Shown: positions 16,591 through 25,067 of the stretch, one piece after another
Numbering within the stretch: the first letter of the stretch is position 1
Layout: the number at the start of each line of letters is the position of its first letter
Assembly (NCBI RefSeq): GCF_964253025.1
Contig: NZ_CAXUQC020000001.1
Span: forward strand, 3,968,001-4,032,000
Reading direction: 5' to 3'
From: Rhizobacter sp964253025
GTDB taxonomy: Bacteria; Pseudomonadota; Gammaproteobacteria; Burkholderiales; Burkholderiaceae_C
DNA: 64,000 nucleotides
Position numbers and translations under genes: made by a program
The notes under the pieces: generated by a model
Told to the model about the DNA's origin: nothing
Databases searched by the model: none
Seen by the model: only the letters and a program-made list of their open reading frames with translations

Positions 16591-17607
16591 ATGGCCCGCA
16601 TCGACATCCATTCCCTTTGCCTCTGGATCACTGCCGCCGCCGTGGCCCATCCCTCCGACCTGGCGGCCCACGTGGTGGAGCGCACCGGGCTGTCCCGCGC
16701 CAGTGCCAACAAGGCGCTGGCCCGGCTGGTCGCGTTGAACTGGCTGGTGCGCGAAGGCACCCCGCGCAAGCCGGTGCACCGCCCCGGATTGCTGCGCCAG
16801 GTCGTGCAGCAATACAGCCTGGACGGCCTGCAGGAAGACGTGCCCTGGGCGCGTGACTTCGCACCGTACATCACCGTCGCGCCCCATGTGCTGCAGATGA
16901 CACAGCACGCGTTCGTCGAACTGCTGAACAACGCGATCGACCACAGCGAGGGCACCAGTGTCACGGTGTCATTGCGCCAGACGCCGAGCCACATCCAGCT
17001 GCTGGTCTCCGACGACGGCCGCGGCCTCTTCGACAAGATCGAGGCGGCCTTCGACATCGCCGACCCGACGCTGGCCATGTTCGAGTTGAGCAAGGGCAAG
17101 CTCACCAGCGCGGCCAAGCGACACACCGGGCGTGGCCTCTTCTTCACGTCGCGCCTGGCCGATGTCTTCGACCTGCATGCGAACCAGGTGGCGTTCCAGC
17201 AACGCGACTGGGACGGCGCCGGCTGGCGTCCGGGCCGCGCGCTGCAGCGCCGCGGCACCTCGATCTATGCCTCGATCGCCCTGGACACGGAGCGCACCCT
17301 CGAATCCGTGCTCAACCGCTGGAGCCTGGATGGTCAAGGCTTCGGTTTCGAGCGCACGGTGGTCCCGGTGCGGCTCATGACCTCCGAGCACGTCGGGCTC
17401 GAGTCGCGCGCCCAGGCACGGCGGGTGGCCTCGCGCCTCTCGGCCTTCAAGCGCGCCGAGATCGACTTCGACGGCGTGGCCCGCATCGGGCACGGCTTCG
17501 CCGACGAGCTGTTCCGCGTGCAGACGGGCGAGCAACCGACGCTCGACCTCCTGCCGATCAACATGACGCCGGCCGTCGCCGCGATGGTGCGCAGCGTCCG
17601 CGAGTGA
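16591..17607 (+). CDS. GHKL ATPase with STAS-like (DUF4325) C-terminal domain
   Basis: A 338-residue cytoplasmic protein with three parts. Residues 1-75 look like a winged-helix domain (LSRASANKALARLVALNWLV). Residues 88-200 form a histidine-kinase-type ATPase: N-box ELLNNAIDH (110-118), G1 DDGRG (141-145), G2 HTGRGLFF (178-185). Residues about 255-330 resemble the STAS-like DUF4325 domain, including AEIDFDGVARIGHGFADELF. There is no dimerisation/phosphoacceptor histidine domain, so it is not an ordinary sensor kinase; an anti-sigma- or SpoIIAB-like switch is a possible reading, by inference. The start at 16591 is the first giving a compact HTH; the upstream frame to 16420 is basic low-complexity. 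It stands alone between fba (divergent) and the DUF481 gene. Confidence 0.8.
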   Translation: MARIDIHSLCLWITAAAVAHPSDLAAHVVERTGLSRASANKALARLVALNWLVREGTPRKPVHRPGLLRQVVQQYSLDGLQEDVPWARDFAPYITVAPHVLQMTQHAFVELLNNAIDHSEGTSVTVSLRQTPSHIQLLVSDDGRGLFDKIEAAFDIADPTLAMFELSKGKLTSAAKRHTGRGLFFTSRLADVFDLHANQVAFQQRDWDGAGWRPGRALQRRGTSIYASIALDTERTLESVLNRWSLDGQGFGFERTVVPVRLMTSEHVGLESRAQARRVASRLSAFKRAEIDFDGVARIGHGFADELFRVQTGEQPTLDLLPINMTPAVAAMVRSVRE

Positions 17608-17689
17608 GACCCGGCCCGGTGGTCAACCAATACCGCACTGCAACATGGGGCTGTCACAGGTGCTGACGTGATCCGGCGCGGGTGGCTTC

Positions 17690-17695
17690 TATAGT
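17690..17695 (+). promoter_or_regulatory. Possible -10 box for the DUF481 gene
   Basis: TATAGT lies 139 bp before the start of the DUF481 gene and matches five of six -10 consensus bases. No clear -35 partner is seen. Confidence 0.3.
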
Positions 17696-17722
17696 GACGC
17701 CAGTTGATTGAACATCGCCTGG

Positions 17723-17739
17723 GGGCCCGTGACGGGCCC
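17723..17739. repeat. Palindrome in the DUF481 leader
   Basis: GGGCCCGT and ACGGGCCC flank one G, giving a 17-bp near-perfect palindrome between the possible -10 box and the start codon. It may form a 5' UTR hairpin or be an operator. Confidence 0.45.
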
Positions 17740-17833
17740 GCCTGCGTTTCGCGTGCCCGCCTCCGCTTCTGACGCGCACGTCCGCACGGCCCGGGCGCTT
17801 CCCTTTTCCTTCGCACCAGAACAGGAGCCGGCC

Positions 17834-18661
17834 ATGTCTCGCCGCCAACCGCCCTCGATCGCAGCGGCCCTCGGGCTCGCCGTGTCATTCGCCGCAACGC
17901 CGCTCGCGCACGGCCAGGCCACTCCGATCGTGACGGTCCCCGAGACGAAGCTGGCCCCGGGCGAGGTGCCGGCCATCGCCAAGGACGTGATCTGGCGCTT
18001 CGCCGCCAGCCTGGGCGGCACGAAGACCACCGGCAACAGCGACTCGAGCACCCTCAACGTGCAGGGCGAGGCGCTTCGCATCACCGACACCAGCAAGCTG
18101 AACCTCGCGGTGCGCGGCCTCTACGCCGAGTCGAACGACGCTCGCACGGGCGCGAACATCGCGCTCAGCAGCCAGTACGACCAGGACTTCTCGCGCGATT
18201 GGTTCGGCTTCGGCAAGGTGGACCTGCTGCGCGACCATCCGGCGAACATCCACCTCCGGCAGTCGGAGTACGCCGGTATCGGCTACCACGTGTTCCGCAC
18301 GTCCGAGCACAGCTGGGACATCTCGGGCGGCTTCGGCTACACCGAAGACCAGTATGTGCGCCCCACGCAGGTGGCCGGCGCCTTGCGCGAGGAATACGGC
18401 CGCGTCGAAGCGGTGATCAGCGAGGCGTCCACCCACAAGCTGACCGACACCACCTCGCTGCGCCAGAAGATCGGCGTCTTCCCGAACCTGAAGAACAGCG
18501 GCGAATACCGGGTGGTGTTCGATGCGGGGCTGTCGGTCGCCATCAACTCGTCCCTGAGCCTCACGGCCGGTGTCACCTACCGGCACGACAGCGATCCTGG
18601 CACCGGCATCAAGAAGGGCGACGCGCTCTACGTGACCGGCATCGGGGTGAAGTGGGACTGA
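17834..18661 (+). CDS. DUF481 (YdiY-like) outer-membrane beta-barrel protein
   Basis: A 275-aa exported protein with a cleavable signal peptide (MSRRQPPS then an Ala-rich core, cleavage about residue 27 at AHGQA). The rest alternates polar and aromatic residues in short beta strands and ends in GVKWD, as in DUF481 barrels. The block LGGTKTTGNSDSSTLNVQGE (about 54-73) is the typical family start. The start at 17834 has AGGAG 8-9 nt upstream and is preferred to an in-frame ATG at 17708. Function is unknown. It converges on pyk. Confidence 0.85.
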   Translation: MSRRQPPSIAAALGLAVSFAATPLAHGQATPIVTVPETKLAPGEVPAIAKDVIWRFAASLGGTKTTGNSDSSTLNVQGEALRITDTSKLNLAVRGLYAESNDARTGANIALSSQYDQDFSRDWFGFGKVDLLRDHPANIHLRQSEYAGIGYHVFRTSEHSWDISGGFGYTEDQYVRPTQVAGALREEYGRVEAVISEASTHKLTDTTSLRQKIGVFPNLKNSGEYRVVFDAGLSVAINSSLSLTAGVTYRHDSDPGTGIKKGDALYVTGIGVKWD

Positions 18662-18670
18662 TGCGGCAAC

Positions 18671-18697
18671 GGCCTCCCGGCGCGAGCGCCTGAGGCC
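18671..18697. terminator. Hairpin between convergent DUF481 and pyk genes
   Basis: GGCCTC (18671-18676) pairs with GAGGCC (18692-18697) and an inner GGCG pairs with CGCC around CGAG. A second small hairpin (GGCCGC/GCGGCC) overlaps its right edge. It lies 10 bp after the DUF481 stop; there is no T-run. Confidence 0.35.
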
Positions 18698-18748
18698 GCT
18701 TGCGGCCGGGCCGCTGCGCTGACGCGGGGCGGCCGATGCCGCACGGGT

Positions 18749-20185
18749 TCAGCCGCCGACGCGCCCGACCTTCAGCATGTTCGTGCCGCCGGGATAGCCC
18801 ATGGGTTCGCCGCAGGTGATGGCATAGGTGTCACCCGGCTTGAGAATCCCTTGCTCGACGAGCATCGATTCGGCGTGGCGCAGGGCCTCGTCGCGGTCGG
18901 TGAAGTTGGGCATCAGCACGGGTGTGACGTTGCGGTACAGCGCCATGCGGCGCTGGCTCGGCACCTGCGTGGTGAGGCCGTAGATGGGCACGTGGATCTT
19001 GTGACGGCTCATCCAGAGCGAGGTGGAACCGGATTCGGTCAGGGCCAGGATGGCCTTGCAGCCCAGGTGATACGCGGTGAACAGCGCACCCATGGCGATC
19101 GACTGGTCAATGCGGCCGAACTTCTTGTTGGTGAAGCTTGCATCGAGGGAGATCTCCTCGGCACTCTCGGCCTCCACACAGACGGCGGCCATCATCTCGA
19201 CCGTCTCCACCGGGTACTTGCCGGCTGCCGTCTCCGCGCTGAGCATCACGGCATCGGTGCCGTCGAGCACGGCGTTGGCGACGTCGCTCACCTCGGCACG
19301 GGTCGGCACCGGGTTCACGATCATGGATTCCATCATCTGCGTGGCGGTGATCACGACGCGGTCCATCTCGCGGGCCATCTTGATCATGCGCTTCTGAAGC
19401 GCCGGGACAGCGGCTGCGCCGACCTCGACGGCCAGGTCGCCGCGGGCCACCATGATGCCGTCGCTGGCGCGCAGGATGGCTTCCAGCGCCGGAATGGCCT
19501 CGGTGCGTTCGATCTTGGCGATCAGGGCCGGCTTGTGGCGCCAGGGTTCGCCCGCCACGTTGGCCAGCTGGCGCGCCATTTCCATGTCGGTTGCGCTCTT
19601 GGGAAAGCTGATGGCGAGGTACTGGCACTGGAAGCTCATCGCCGTCTTGATGTCTTCCATGTCCTTCGCGGTGAGCGCCGGTGCCGTCAGGCCGCCGCCG
19701 GCCTTGTTGATGCCCTTGTTGTTGGACAGCTCGCCGCCGATGACAACGCGGGTGTGGACCTCCTCGCCCACCACCTTCTCGACGGTCAGCCGGAGCAGGC
19801 CGTCGTTGAGCAGCAGCGTGTCACCGGGCCGCACGTCGCGTGGCAGTTCCTTGTAGTCGAGCCCCACCCGCTCGTTGTGGCCGAGCTCCTTCATGGTGGC
19901 ATCGAGGATGAAGGCCTGGCCCGGCTCCAGCTGCGTCTTGCCGCCTTCGAACTTGCCCACGCGGATCTTCGGGCCCTGCAGGTCGGCCATGATGGCGACC
20001 TCCTTGCCGGCCGCGCGCGCCACCTCGCGCACGAGCGTCGCGCGGTCGATGTGGTCCTGTGCGGATCCGTGGGAGAAGTTGAGCCGAACGACGTCGACGC
20101 CGGCGCGGATCATGCGCTCGAGGACCTCGCGCGAACTGGAGGCAGGGCCGAGGGTGGCGACGATCTTGGTGGCGCGAGGCATCAA
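18749..20185 (-). CDS. pyk: Pyruvate kinase
   Basis: Makes pyruvate and ATP from phosphoenolpyruvate and ADP. The 478-aa protein begins MPRATKIVATLGPASSS (ATG one codon earlier also present) and shows the N-domain block RLNFSHG, the B-domain insert, the signature IAKIERTEAI, GDLAVE, and the nucleotide/metal block ITATQMMESM. The C-terminal allosteric domain is complete. It lies 128 bp downstream of pgk on the same strand, but an intrinsic terminator stands between them, so it is probably expressed separately. Confidence 0.97.
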   Translation of the reverse strand: MMPRATKIVATLGPASSSREVLERMIRAGVDVVRLNFSHGSAQDHIDRATLVREVARAAGKEVAIMADLQGPKIRVGKFEGGKTQLEPGQAFILDATMKELGHNERVGLDYKELPRDVRPGDTLLLNDGLLRLTVEKVVGEEVHTRVVIGGELSNNKGINKAGGGLTAPALTAKDMEDIKTAMSFQCQYLAISFPKSATDMEMARQLANVAGEPWRHKPALIAKIERTEAIPALEAILRASDGIMVARGDLAVEVGAAAVPALQKRMIKMAREMDRVVITATQMMESMIVNPVPTRAEVSDVANAVLDGTDAVMLSAETAAGKYPVETVEMMAAVCVEAESAEEISLDASFTNKKFGRIDQSIAMGALFTAYHLGCKAILALTESGSTSLWMSRHKIHVPIYGLTTQVPSQRRMALYRNVTPVLMPNFTDRDEALRHAESMLVEQGILKPGDTYAITCGEPMGYPGGTNMLKVGRVGG

Positions 20186-20248
20186 ACGGTTCTCCGGAAG
20201 GGATGACGGTGAAGGTTAGCGCGGGCAGGATCCGCCGCCCGGCTCGGG

Positions 20249-20282
20249 AAAACAACCGGGGAAGCGGGATGGGCTTCCCCGG
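20249..20282 (-). terminator. Intrinsic terminator after pgk
   Basis: On the minus strand CCGGGGAAGC pairs perfectly with GCTTCCCCGG around a 7-nt loop (20256-20282) and is followed by TTGTTTT. It lies 31 bp after the pgk stop and 64 bp before pyk, so it separates the two genes. Confidence 0.85.
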
Positions 20283-20312
20283 GGAGGTTCAGGAACAGGC
20301 CACTCGCACCGC

Positions 20313-21506
20313 TCAGCCGGCCGCGCGCTTCTGCAGGATCTCGAAGGCGGGCAGCGTCTTGCCTTCGAGGATCTCCAGGAAGGCACCGCCGCCGGTCGAG
20401 ATGTAGCCGACGTCCTTCTCGATGCCGTACTTGGCGATGGCCGCCAGGGTGTCGCCACCACCGGCGATGCTGAAGGCGCTGGACGCGGCGATGGCACGGG
20501 CCAGCGTCTCGGTGCCATGCGAGAAGGCATCGAACTCGAACACGCCGACGGGGCCGTTCCAGACGATCGTGCCGGCGGCCTTGAGCTGATCGGCCAGCTG
20601 CGCGGCCGTCTTGGGGCCGATGTCGAGGATCAGGTCATCGGCAGCCACGTCGGCGACGGCCTTGACGGTGGCCGGTGCATCGGCCGCGAAAGCCTTGGCC
20701 GTGACCACGTCGACCGGGATGGGAACAGCCGCGCCGCGCGCCTTCATGGCTTCGATGACGGCCTTGGCCTCGGTAACGAGGTCCGGCTCGGCCAGCGACT
20801 TGCCGATCGGCAGGCCCGATGCCAGCAGGAAGGTGTTGGCGATGCCGCCGCCGACGATCAGGCCGTCGACCTTCTCGGCCAGGGCCTTGAGGATGGTGAG
20901 CTTGGTGCTGACCTTGCTGCCGGCCACGATGGCGATCAGCGGGCGCTTCGGATTGGCCAGGGCCTTGGTGATGGCGTCGATCTCGGCCGCCAGCAGCGGG
21001 CCGGCACAGGCCACGGGGGCGAACTGCGCGATGCCGTAGGTCGAGGCCTCGGCGCGGTGGGCGGTGCCGAAGGCGTCGTGCACGAAGATGTCGCACAGGG
21101 CAGCGAGCTTGCGCGACAGTTCGTCATTGTTCTTCTTCTCGCCCTTGTTCACCCGGACGTTCTCGAGCAGCACGACCTGGCCGGGCTTGACGTCGACGCC
21201 GTCCACCCAGTTGGCGATCACCGGCACCTCGCGGCCCAGCAGCTCGCCGAGGCGGCGGGCCACCGGGGTCAGCGAATCCTCCGGCTTGAACTCGCCCTCG
21301 GTCGGGCGGCCCAGGTGGGAGGTGACCATCACGGCTGCACCCGCCTTCAGGGCGAGTTCGATGCAGGGCACCGACGCCCGCACCCGGGTGTCCTCGGTGA
21401 TGCGGCCTGCGTCGTCGAGCGGCACGTTCAGGTCGGCGCGGATGAACACGCGCTTGCCCTGGGCCTGGCCCTTGGCGACGAGATCTTCAAAGCGGATGAC
21501 GTTCAT
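20313..21506 (-). CDS. pgk: Phosphoglycerate kinase
   Basis: Reversible phosphate transfer between 1,3-bisphosphoglycerate and ADP in glycolysis and gluconeogenesis. The 397-aa protein has RADLNVPLD near the start, TSHLGRP, the hinge region with AIVAGSKVSTKLTIL, and the nucleotide loop GGGDTLAA with TGGGAFLE near the end. The start at 21506 opens with MNVIRFEDL, the normal family start; a longer frame to 21566 is not conserved. A terminator follows. azlD on the same strand ends 119 bp upstream. Confidence 0.97.
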   Translation of the reverse strand: MNVIRFEDLVAKGQAQGKRVFIRADLNVPLDDAGRITEDTRVRASVPCIELALKAGAAVMVTSHLGRPTEGEFKPEDSLTPVARRLGELLGREVPVIANWVDGVDVKPGQVVLLENVRVNKGEKKNNDELSRKLAALCDIFVHDAFGTAHRAEASTYGIAQFAPVACAGPLLAAEIDAITKALANPKRPLIAIVAGSKVSTKLTILKALAEKVDGLIVGGGIANTFLLASGLPIGKSLAEPDLVTEAKAVIEAMKARGAAVPIPVDVVTAKAFAADAPATVKAVADVAADDLILDIGPKTAAQLADQLKAAGTIVWNGPVGVFEFDAFSHGTETLARAIAASSAFSIAGGGDTLAAIAKYGIEKDVGYISTGGGAFLEILEGKTLPAFEILQKRAAG

Positions 21507-21625
21507 GGGTAGCAAAGGAAGAGTGGTGAAAGCCGGTGGGAGGCCGCCCGCGGGTGCCCCTCGCATTGCCCGCTATTGGACAACAAAGCGGGGCTCAACG
21601 GCGAACCACTTCCCGCACGATGGGG

Positions 21626-21955
21626 TCACCACCCCAACAGCAGCTTCAACGGCACGAGAACGGCCATGCCGGTGAGGATGGTGCCGAGCAGCGTGCGGCG
21701 CCACAGGAACCAGGCGGTTGCCGCGGCCACGGCGTACAGGCGAGCGTCGGCCCAGGTGCCGATGAGCTGACCCTGGGTCATCACCACCTCGGGCACCAGC
21801 ACGGCCGCCAGTGCGGCGAGCGGTGCATAGCGCAGGCCGCGCTTGAGCCAGCCGGGCAAGGTGGGCTCCCGTTCGGACAGCAGAAAGAAGCTGCGCGTCA
21901 GCACGGTGATGGCGGTCAGGCCGGCGAGGGCGACGAGGGTCTGCCACGTGTTCAT
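21626..21955 (-). CDS. azlD: AzlD-family small subunit of a branched-chain amino acid exporter
   Basis: A 109-aa membrane protein with about four hydrophobic segments (near 4-24, 40-60, 65-85, 90-108). The blocks LTRSFFLL and LRYAPLAALAAVLVPEV are typical of AzlD. With AzlC it exports branched-chain amino acids or related compounds. Its ATG overlaps the azlC stop by 4 bp (ATGA), so the two are translationally coupled. Confidence 0.92.
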   Translation of the reverse strand: MNTWQTLVALAGLTAITVLTRSFFLLSEREPTLPGWLKRGLRYAPLAALAAVLVPEVVMTQGQLIGTWADARLYAVAAATAWFLWRRTLLGTILTGMAVLVPLKLLLGW

Positions 21956-22668
21956 CGCGGGCTCTCCGTGCGGGCGGCGCGATCCATCAGCAGGCCGACG
22001 CAGACCCCGGCGGCGATGGCCACGACGATGTGCAGCCGCAGTGGGAGCGAGAACGCGGCCACGGCCGCCGTGCCGGCCACGGTCGCGGAGACCACGGTCG
22101 AGCGGTCGGACATGAGCGAATAGCCGAGGCCGAGCAGCGCCAGCACCCCGGCGAAGCCCAGTCCCCAACTGGTCGGCACGGCGTGCGCGAGAAAGATGCC
22201 GGCGATGGAGGGCACCTGCCAGCTCAGCCAGTTGGTGCCGGCGTTTCCGACGAAATAGGCCACGGCCGGATCGCGGTCCCCTGGCACCGGATAGCGCTTG
22301 ATGAAGAGCACGTAGGTCAGGTCGCCGGTCAGGTAGCCAACGAACACGCGCCAGCGCAGCGGCAGGTGCTTGAAGTAGGGCCGCAGCTGGGCGCTGAAGA
22401 TGACGAAGCGGAGGTTCACGCACAGGGCCGTGGCCCAGATCACCCACACCGGCGCACCGACCACGATCAGAGGCAGGGTGGCCAGCTGGGCGCTGCCGGC
22501 ATAGACGGTGAGGCTCATGAGCAAGGCCAGCGGCACGCTCAGTCCCCCCTTGACCATGGCGACGCCGGTCACCAATCCCCAGGCGGCGACGCCGAGGCTG
22601 ACCTGGGCCATGTCACGGGCGCCCAGGCGGAATTGCGGGTGGGCCGCAAGGGCACGGAAAGACTGCAT
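21952..22668 (-). CDS. azlC: AzlC-family large subunit of a branched-chain amino acid exporter
   Basis: A 238-aa inner-membrane protein of the AzlC (2-TMS-repeat LIV-E) family with about seven to eight hydrophobic spans. Recognisable blocks are WGLVTGVAM, SLTVYAGSAQLA, ALCVNLRFVIFSA and GNAGTNWLSWQ. The ATG at 22668 gives the family-like N-terminus. A GTG at 22716 overlaps the stop of the upstream lipoprotein gene by 4 bp and would add 16 residues; that start would also be coupled. azlD follows with a 4-bp overlap. Confidence 0.93.
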   Translation of the reverse strand: MQSFRALAAHPQFRLGARDMAQVSLGVAAWGLVTGVAMVKGGLSVPLALLMSLTVYAGSAQLATLPLIVVGAPVWVIWATALCVNLRFVIFSAQLRPYFKHLPLRWRVFVGYLTGDLTYVLFIKRYPVPGDRDPAVAYFVGNAGTNWLSWQVPSIAGIFLAHAVPTSWGLGFAGVLALLGLGYSLMSDRSTVVSATVAGTAAVAAFSLPLRLHIVVAIAAGVCVGLLMDRAARTESPR

Positions 22669-22712
22669 GGGCGAGATTTTGCGCGAGGCCGGCGCGCCGC
22701 GCCGGTGCGCGG

Positions 22713-23114
22713 TCACTGGGCGGCGTCGGGTCCGCCGGAGGGGCGCGCGGGCTTGCGCTCGGCGTCGGCGGACTCGGCCGCTGCCTGTGACTCCGACTCG
22801 CCCTCGGGCGCCACGTCGCGGCGGCCCCCGACGGGCGGCGTGACGCTCGGCGCCACGGTGTCGATCTTGTTCTCGCGCATGTAGTCGTTCATGTCGCGCC
22901 AGCCGGCGAACACGGCAGCCCGGTCGGCCTTCTTGTTCAGGGCGTAGCAGTCTTCGATGGCGCGTCCAGCGTGCCGGCAGGCGCCGCCAATGGCACGGCC
23001 GTCGGCTTCGCGGGCCGCCGCGATCTTCTCGGGCGAGTCGCCCAGCAGATCACACCCCGACACGGCGAGGGCAGTCAAGGCGGCGACAAGGGCTGTGAGG
23101 GACCGGCGGAGCAT
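22713..23114 (-). CDS. Small lipoprotein with a CX9C pair, function unknown
   Basis: A 133-aa protein with a lipoprotein signal (AVSGC, C21). The mature part has a short conserved-looking helix with C46 and C56 nine residues apart, within GACRHAGRAIEDCYAL, then WRDMNDYMREN, and an unstructured Glu/Ala/Pro-rich tail (about 100-133). The two cysteines could form a disulfide in the periplasm. I do not recognise a named family. It ends at the upstream edge of azlC and may be co-transcribed with azlCD. Confidence 0.75.
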   Translation of the reverse strand: MLRRSLTALVAALTALAVSGCDLLGDSPEKIAAAREADGRAIGGACRHAGRAIEDCYALNKKADRAAVFAGWRDMNDYMRENKIDTVAPSVTPPVGGRRDVAPEGESESQAAAESADAERKPARPSGGPDAAQ

Positions 23115-23193
23115 GCGGCAGGAGGGTAGTGATGCAGGAGATATCGGTCAATCGGCCCGAGCCTTGAGACCCGGGCGCCCTCGCCGCCCCGCG

Positions 23194-24033
23194 TCAGCGC
23201 ATGGCAAGCAGGCGGGCCACGCGTTCCTCGGTCGAGGGATGGGTGGAAAACAGCCCGCGCAGGCCGCCGCCGGACAGCGGGTTGGAAATCATCATCTGCG
23301 CGGTCTCCGGGTGCCGCTCCGCGGCCGCCATGGGCATGCCCTGGGCGTAGCGCTGGATCTTCTGGAGCGCGCTTGCCAAGGCCTCCGGGTCGCCCGAGAT
23401 CTCGGCGCCACCACGGTCGGCCTCGAACTCCCGGGCCCGGCTGATGGCCATCTGGATGACGCTGGCCGCCAGCGGTGCCAGCAGCATGACGACGATGCCG
23501 ACGATCGGGTTGTGGCTGCGGCCTTCGCTGTCGCGCCCGCCGAAGAACATCGCGAAGTTGGCGAGCATGGAGATGGCGCCGGCCATGGTGGCACTGATGG
23601 TGCTGATGAGGATGTCCCGGTGGCGCACGTGGGCAAGCTCGTGGGCCATGACGCCACGCAGCTCGCGGTCGGTCAGCACGCGCAGGATGCCCGTCGTGGC
23701 GGCCACCGCGGCGTTCTGCGGGTTGCGCCCGGTGGCGAAGGCGTTGGGCGCCGCCTCGTCGATCAGGTAGACACGCGGCATGGGCAGCTGCGCGCGCTGG
23801 GCCAGGTCGCGCACCATGCGGTAGAACTGGGGAGCGGACGTCTCGTCGACTTCCTGCGCGTTGTACATCTTCAGCACCAGCTTGTCGGAGAACCAGTAGC
23901 TGAAGAAATTCATCCCGATCGCCACGAGCAGCGCCACCATCATGCCGCTGCGGCCACCGATGAGCGAACCGAGCGCCATGAACAGCGCGGTGATCGCGGC
24001 CATCAGCACGGCGGTCTTCAGGATATTGAACAT
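23194..24033 (-). CDS. htpX: Membrane zinc metalloprotease HtpX
   Basis: M48-family protease of the inner membrane that degrades damaged membrane proteins together with FtsH. The 279-aa protein has two N-terminal spans (about 4-22 and 28-48), the zinc motif H131-E-L-A-H135, two more spans (about 145-165 and 176-198), and the third ligand E202 in REFEAD. Another conserved block is NAFATGRNP. It lies 74 bp downstream of fmt on the same strand, so fmt-htpX may be one unit. Confidence 0.96.
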   Translation of the reverse strand: MFNILKTAVLMAAITALFMALGSLIGGRSGMMVALLVAIGMNFFSYWFSDKLVLKMYNAQEVDETSAPQFYRMVRDLAQRAQLPMPRVYLIDEAAPNAFATGRNPQNAAVAATTGILRVLTDRELRGVMAHELAHVRHRDILISTISATMAGAISMLANFAMFFGGRDSEGRSHNPIVGIVVMLLAPLAASVIQMAISRAREFEADRGGAEISGDPEALASALQKIQRYAQGMPMAAAERHPETAQMMISNPLSGGGLRGLFSTHPSTEERVARLLAMR

Positions 24034-24107
24034 GGTCGGGTTGAACCTCGGTGGTGGGTGACAGCTCCTCAGATGCGCGCGGAGCCGACAAGTTCAAGCG
24101 CTGCGCA

Positions 24108-25061
24108 TCAGGGGGTTCGGCCGGCGAACGAGTGCCCCTGGAGCGGGCCGACGGCCTGCAGGAACTGCCGTGCCGGGATGCGCTTGCCGCCCGGCCGCTG
24201 CACCTCGGTGACGCACAGTGCCCCTTCGCCACAGGCCACCGTGAAGGTGTCCGCGTCGCTGGACAGCACGGTGCCGGGCGCGCCCTCGCCGGCCACGGCT
24301 TGCGCGGCCCAGATCTTGATCGGCTCGCCGGCCCACTGGCCGGACGCACCCGGAAAGGGATCGAAGGCGCGGATGCGTCGCTCGATTGCCGGCGCGGGCT
24401 CTCGCCAGTCGATCTCGGCCTCGGCCTTGTCGATCTTGTGGGCGTAGGTGACGCCCTCGACGGGTTGAACGATGCGCCGCAATTCGGGCAGGCGCGCGAG
24501 CGCGTCGACGATGGCCTCGCCCCCGAGCGCGGCCAGCCGGTCATGCAGGCGGGCCGTTCGATCGTCGGGAGTGATGGCTTCAGGCCGAACGAGCAGCATG
24601 TCGCCCGTGTCCAGGCCCGCGTCCATCTGCATGATCGTGATGCCGGTCTGCGTGTCGCCCGCCTCGATCGCGCGATGGATGGGGGCCGCGCCCCGCCAGC
24701 GCGGCAGCAGTGAAGCATGGATGTTCAGGCAGCCGAGCGGCGGCAGGTCGAGCACCCACTGCGGCAGGATGAGGCCGTAGGCCGCCACGACCATCACGTC
24801 GGCCTGCGCTGCGCGCAGCCGCTCCCGCGCGGCCGCCGCCTCATCGGGGTACTTGCCATCGAGCCGGAGGCTGCGCGGCTGCGCCACCTCGATGCCATGC
24901 GCGAGGGCTGCGGCCTTGACCGGTGACGGATGCAGCTTCATGCCGCGCCCGGCCGGGCGGTCGGGCTGGGTCAGCACCAGGGGCACGCGATGGCCGGCGG
25001 CGAGCAAAGCCTCCAGGGCGACGGCGGCGAACTCGGGCGTTCCGGCGAAGACGACGTTCAT
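24108..25061 (-). CDS. fmt: Methionyl-tRNA formyltransferase
   Basis: Formylates Met-tRNA(fMet) for translation start, using 10-formyl-tetrahydrofolate. The 317-aa protein has the N-terminal FAGTPEFA (5-12), the catalytic NIHASLLPRWRGAAPI block (N113, H115), DTGDMLL, and a C-terminal tRNA-binding domain from about 205. It starts 6 bp after the def stop, so def-fmt form an operon; the initiator tRNA it acts on is also encoded in this window (36933-37009). Confidence 0.97.
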   Translation of the reverse strand: MNVVFAGTPEFAAVALEALLAAGHRVPLVLTQPDRPAGRGMKLHPSPVKAAALAHGIEVAQPRSLRLDGKYPDEAAAARERLRAAQADVMVVAAYGLILPQWVLDLPPLGCLNIHASLLPRWRGAAPIHRAIEAGDTQTGITIMQMDAGLDTGDMLLVRPEAITPDDRTARLHDRLAALGGEAIVDALARLPELRRIVQPVEGVTYAHKIDKAEAEIDWREPAPAIERRIRAFDPFPGASGQWAGEPIKIWAAQAVAGEGAPGTVLSSDADTFTVACGEGALCVTEVQRPGGKRIPARQFLQAVGPLQGHSFAGRTP

Positions 25062-25067
25062 GCCGGT

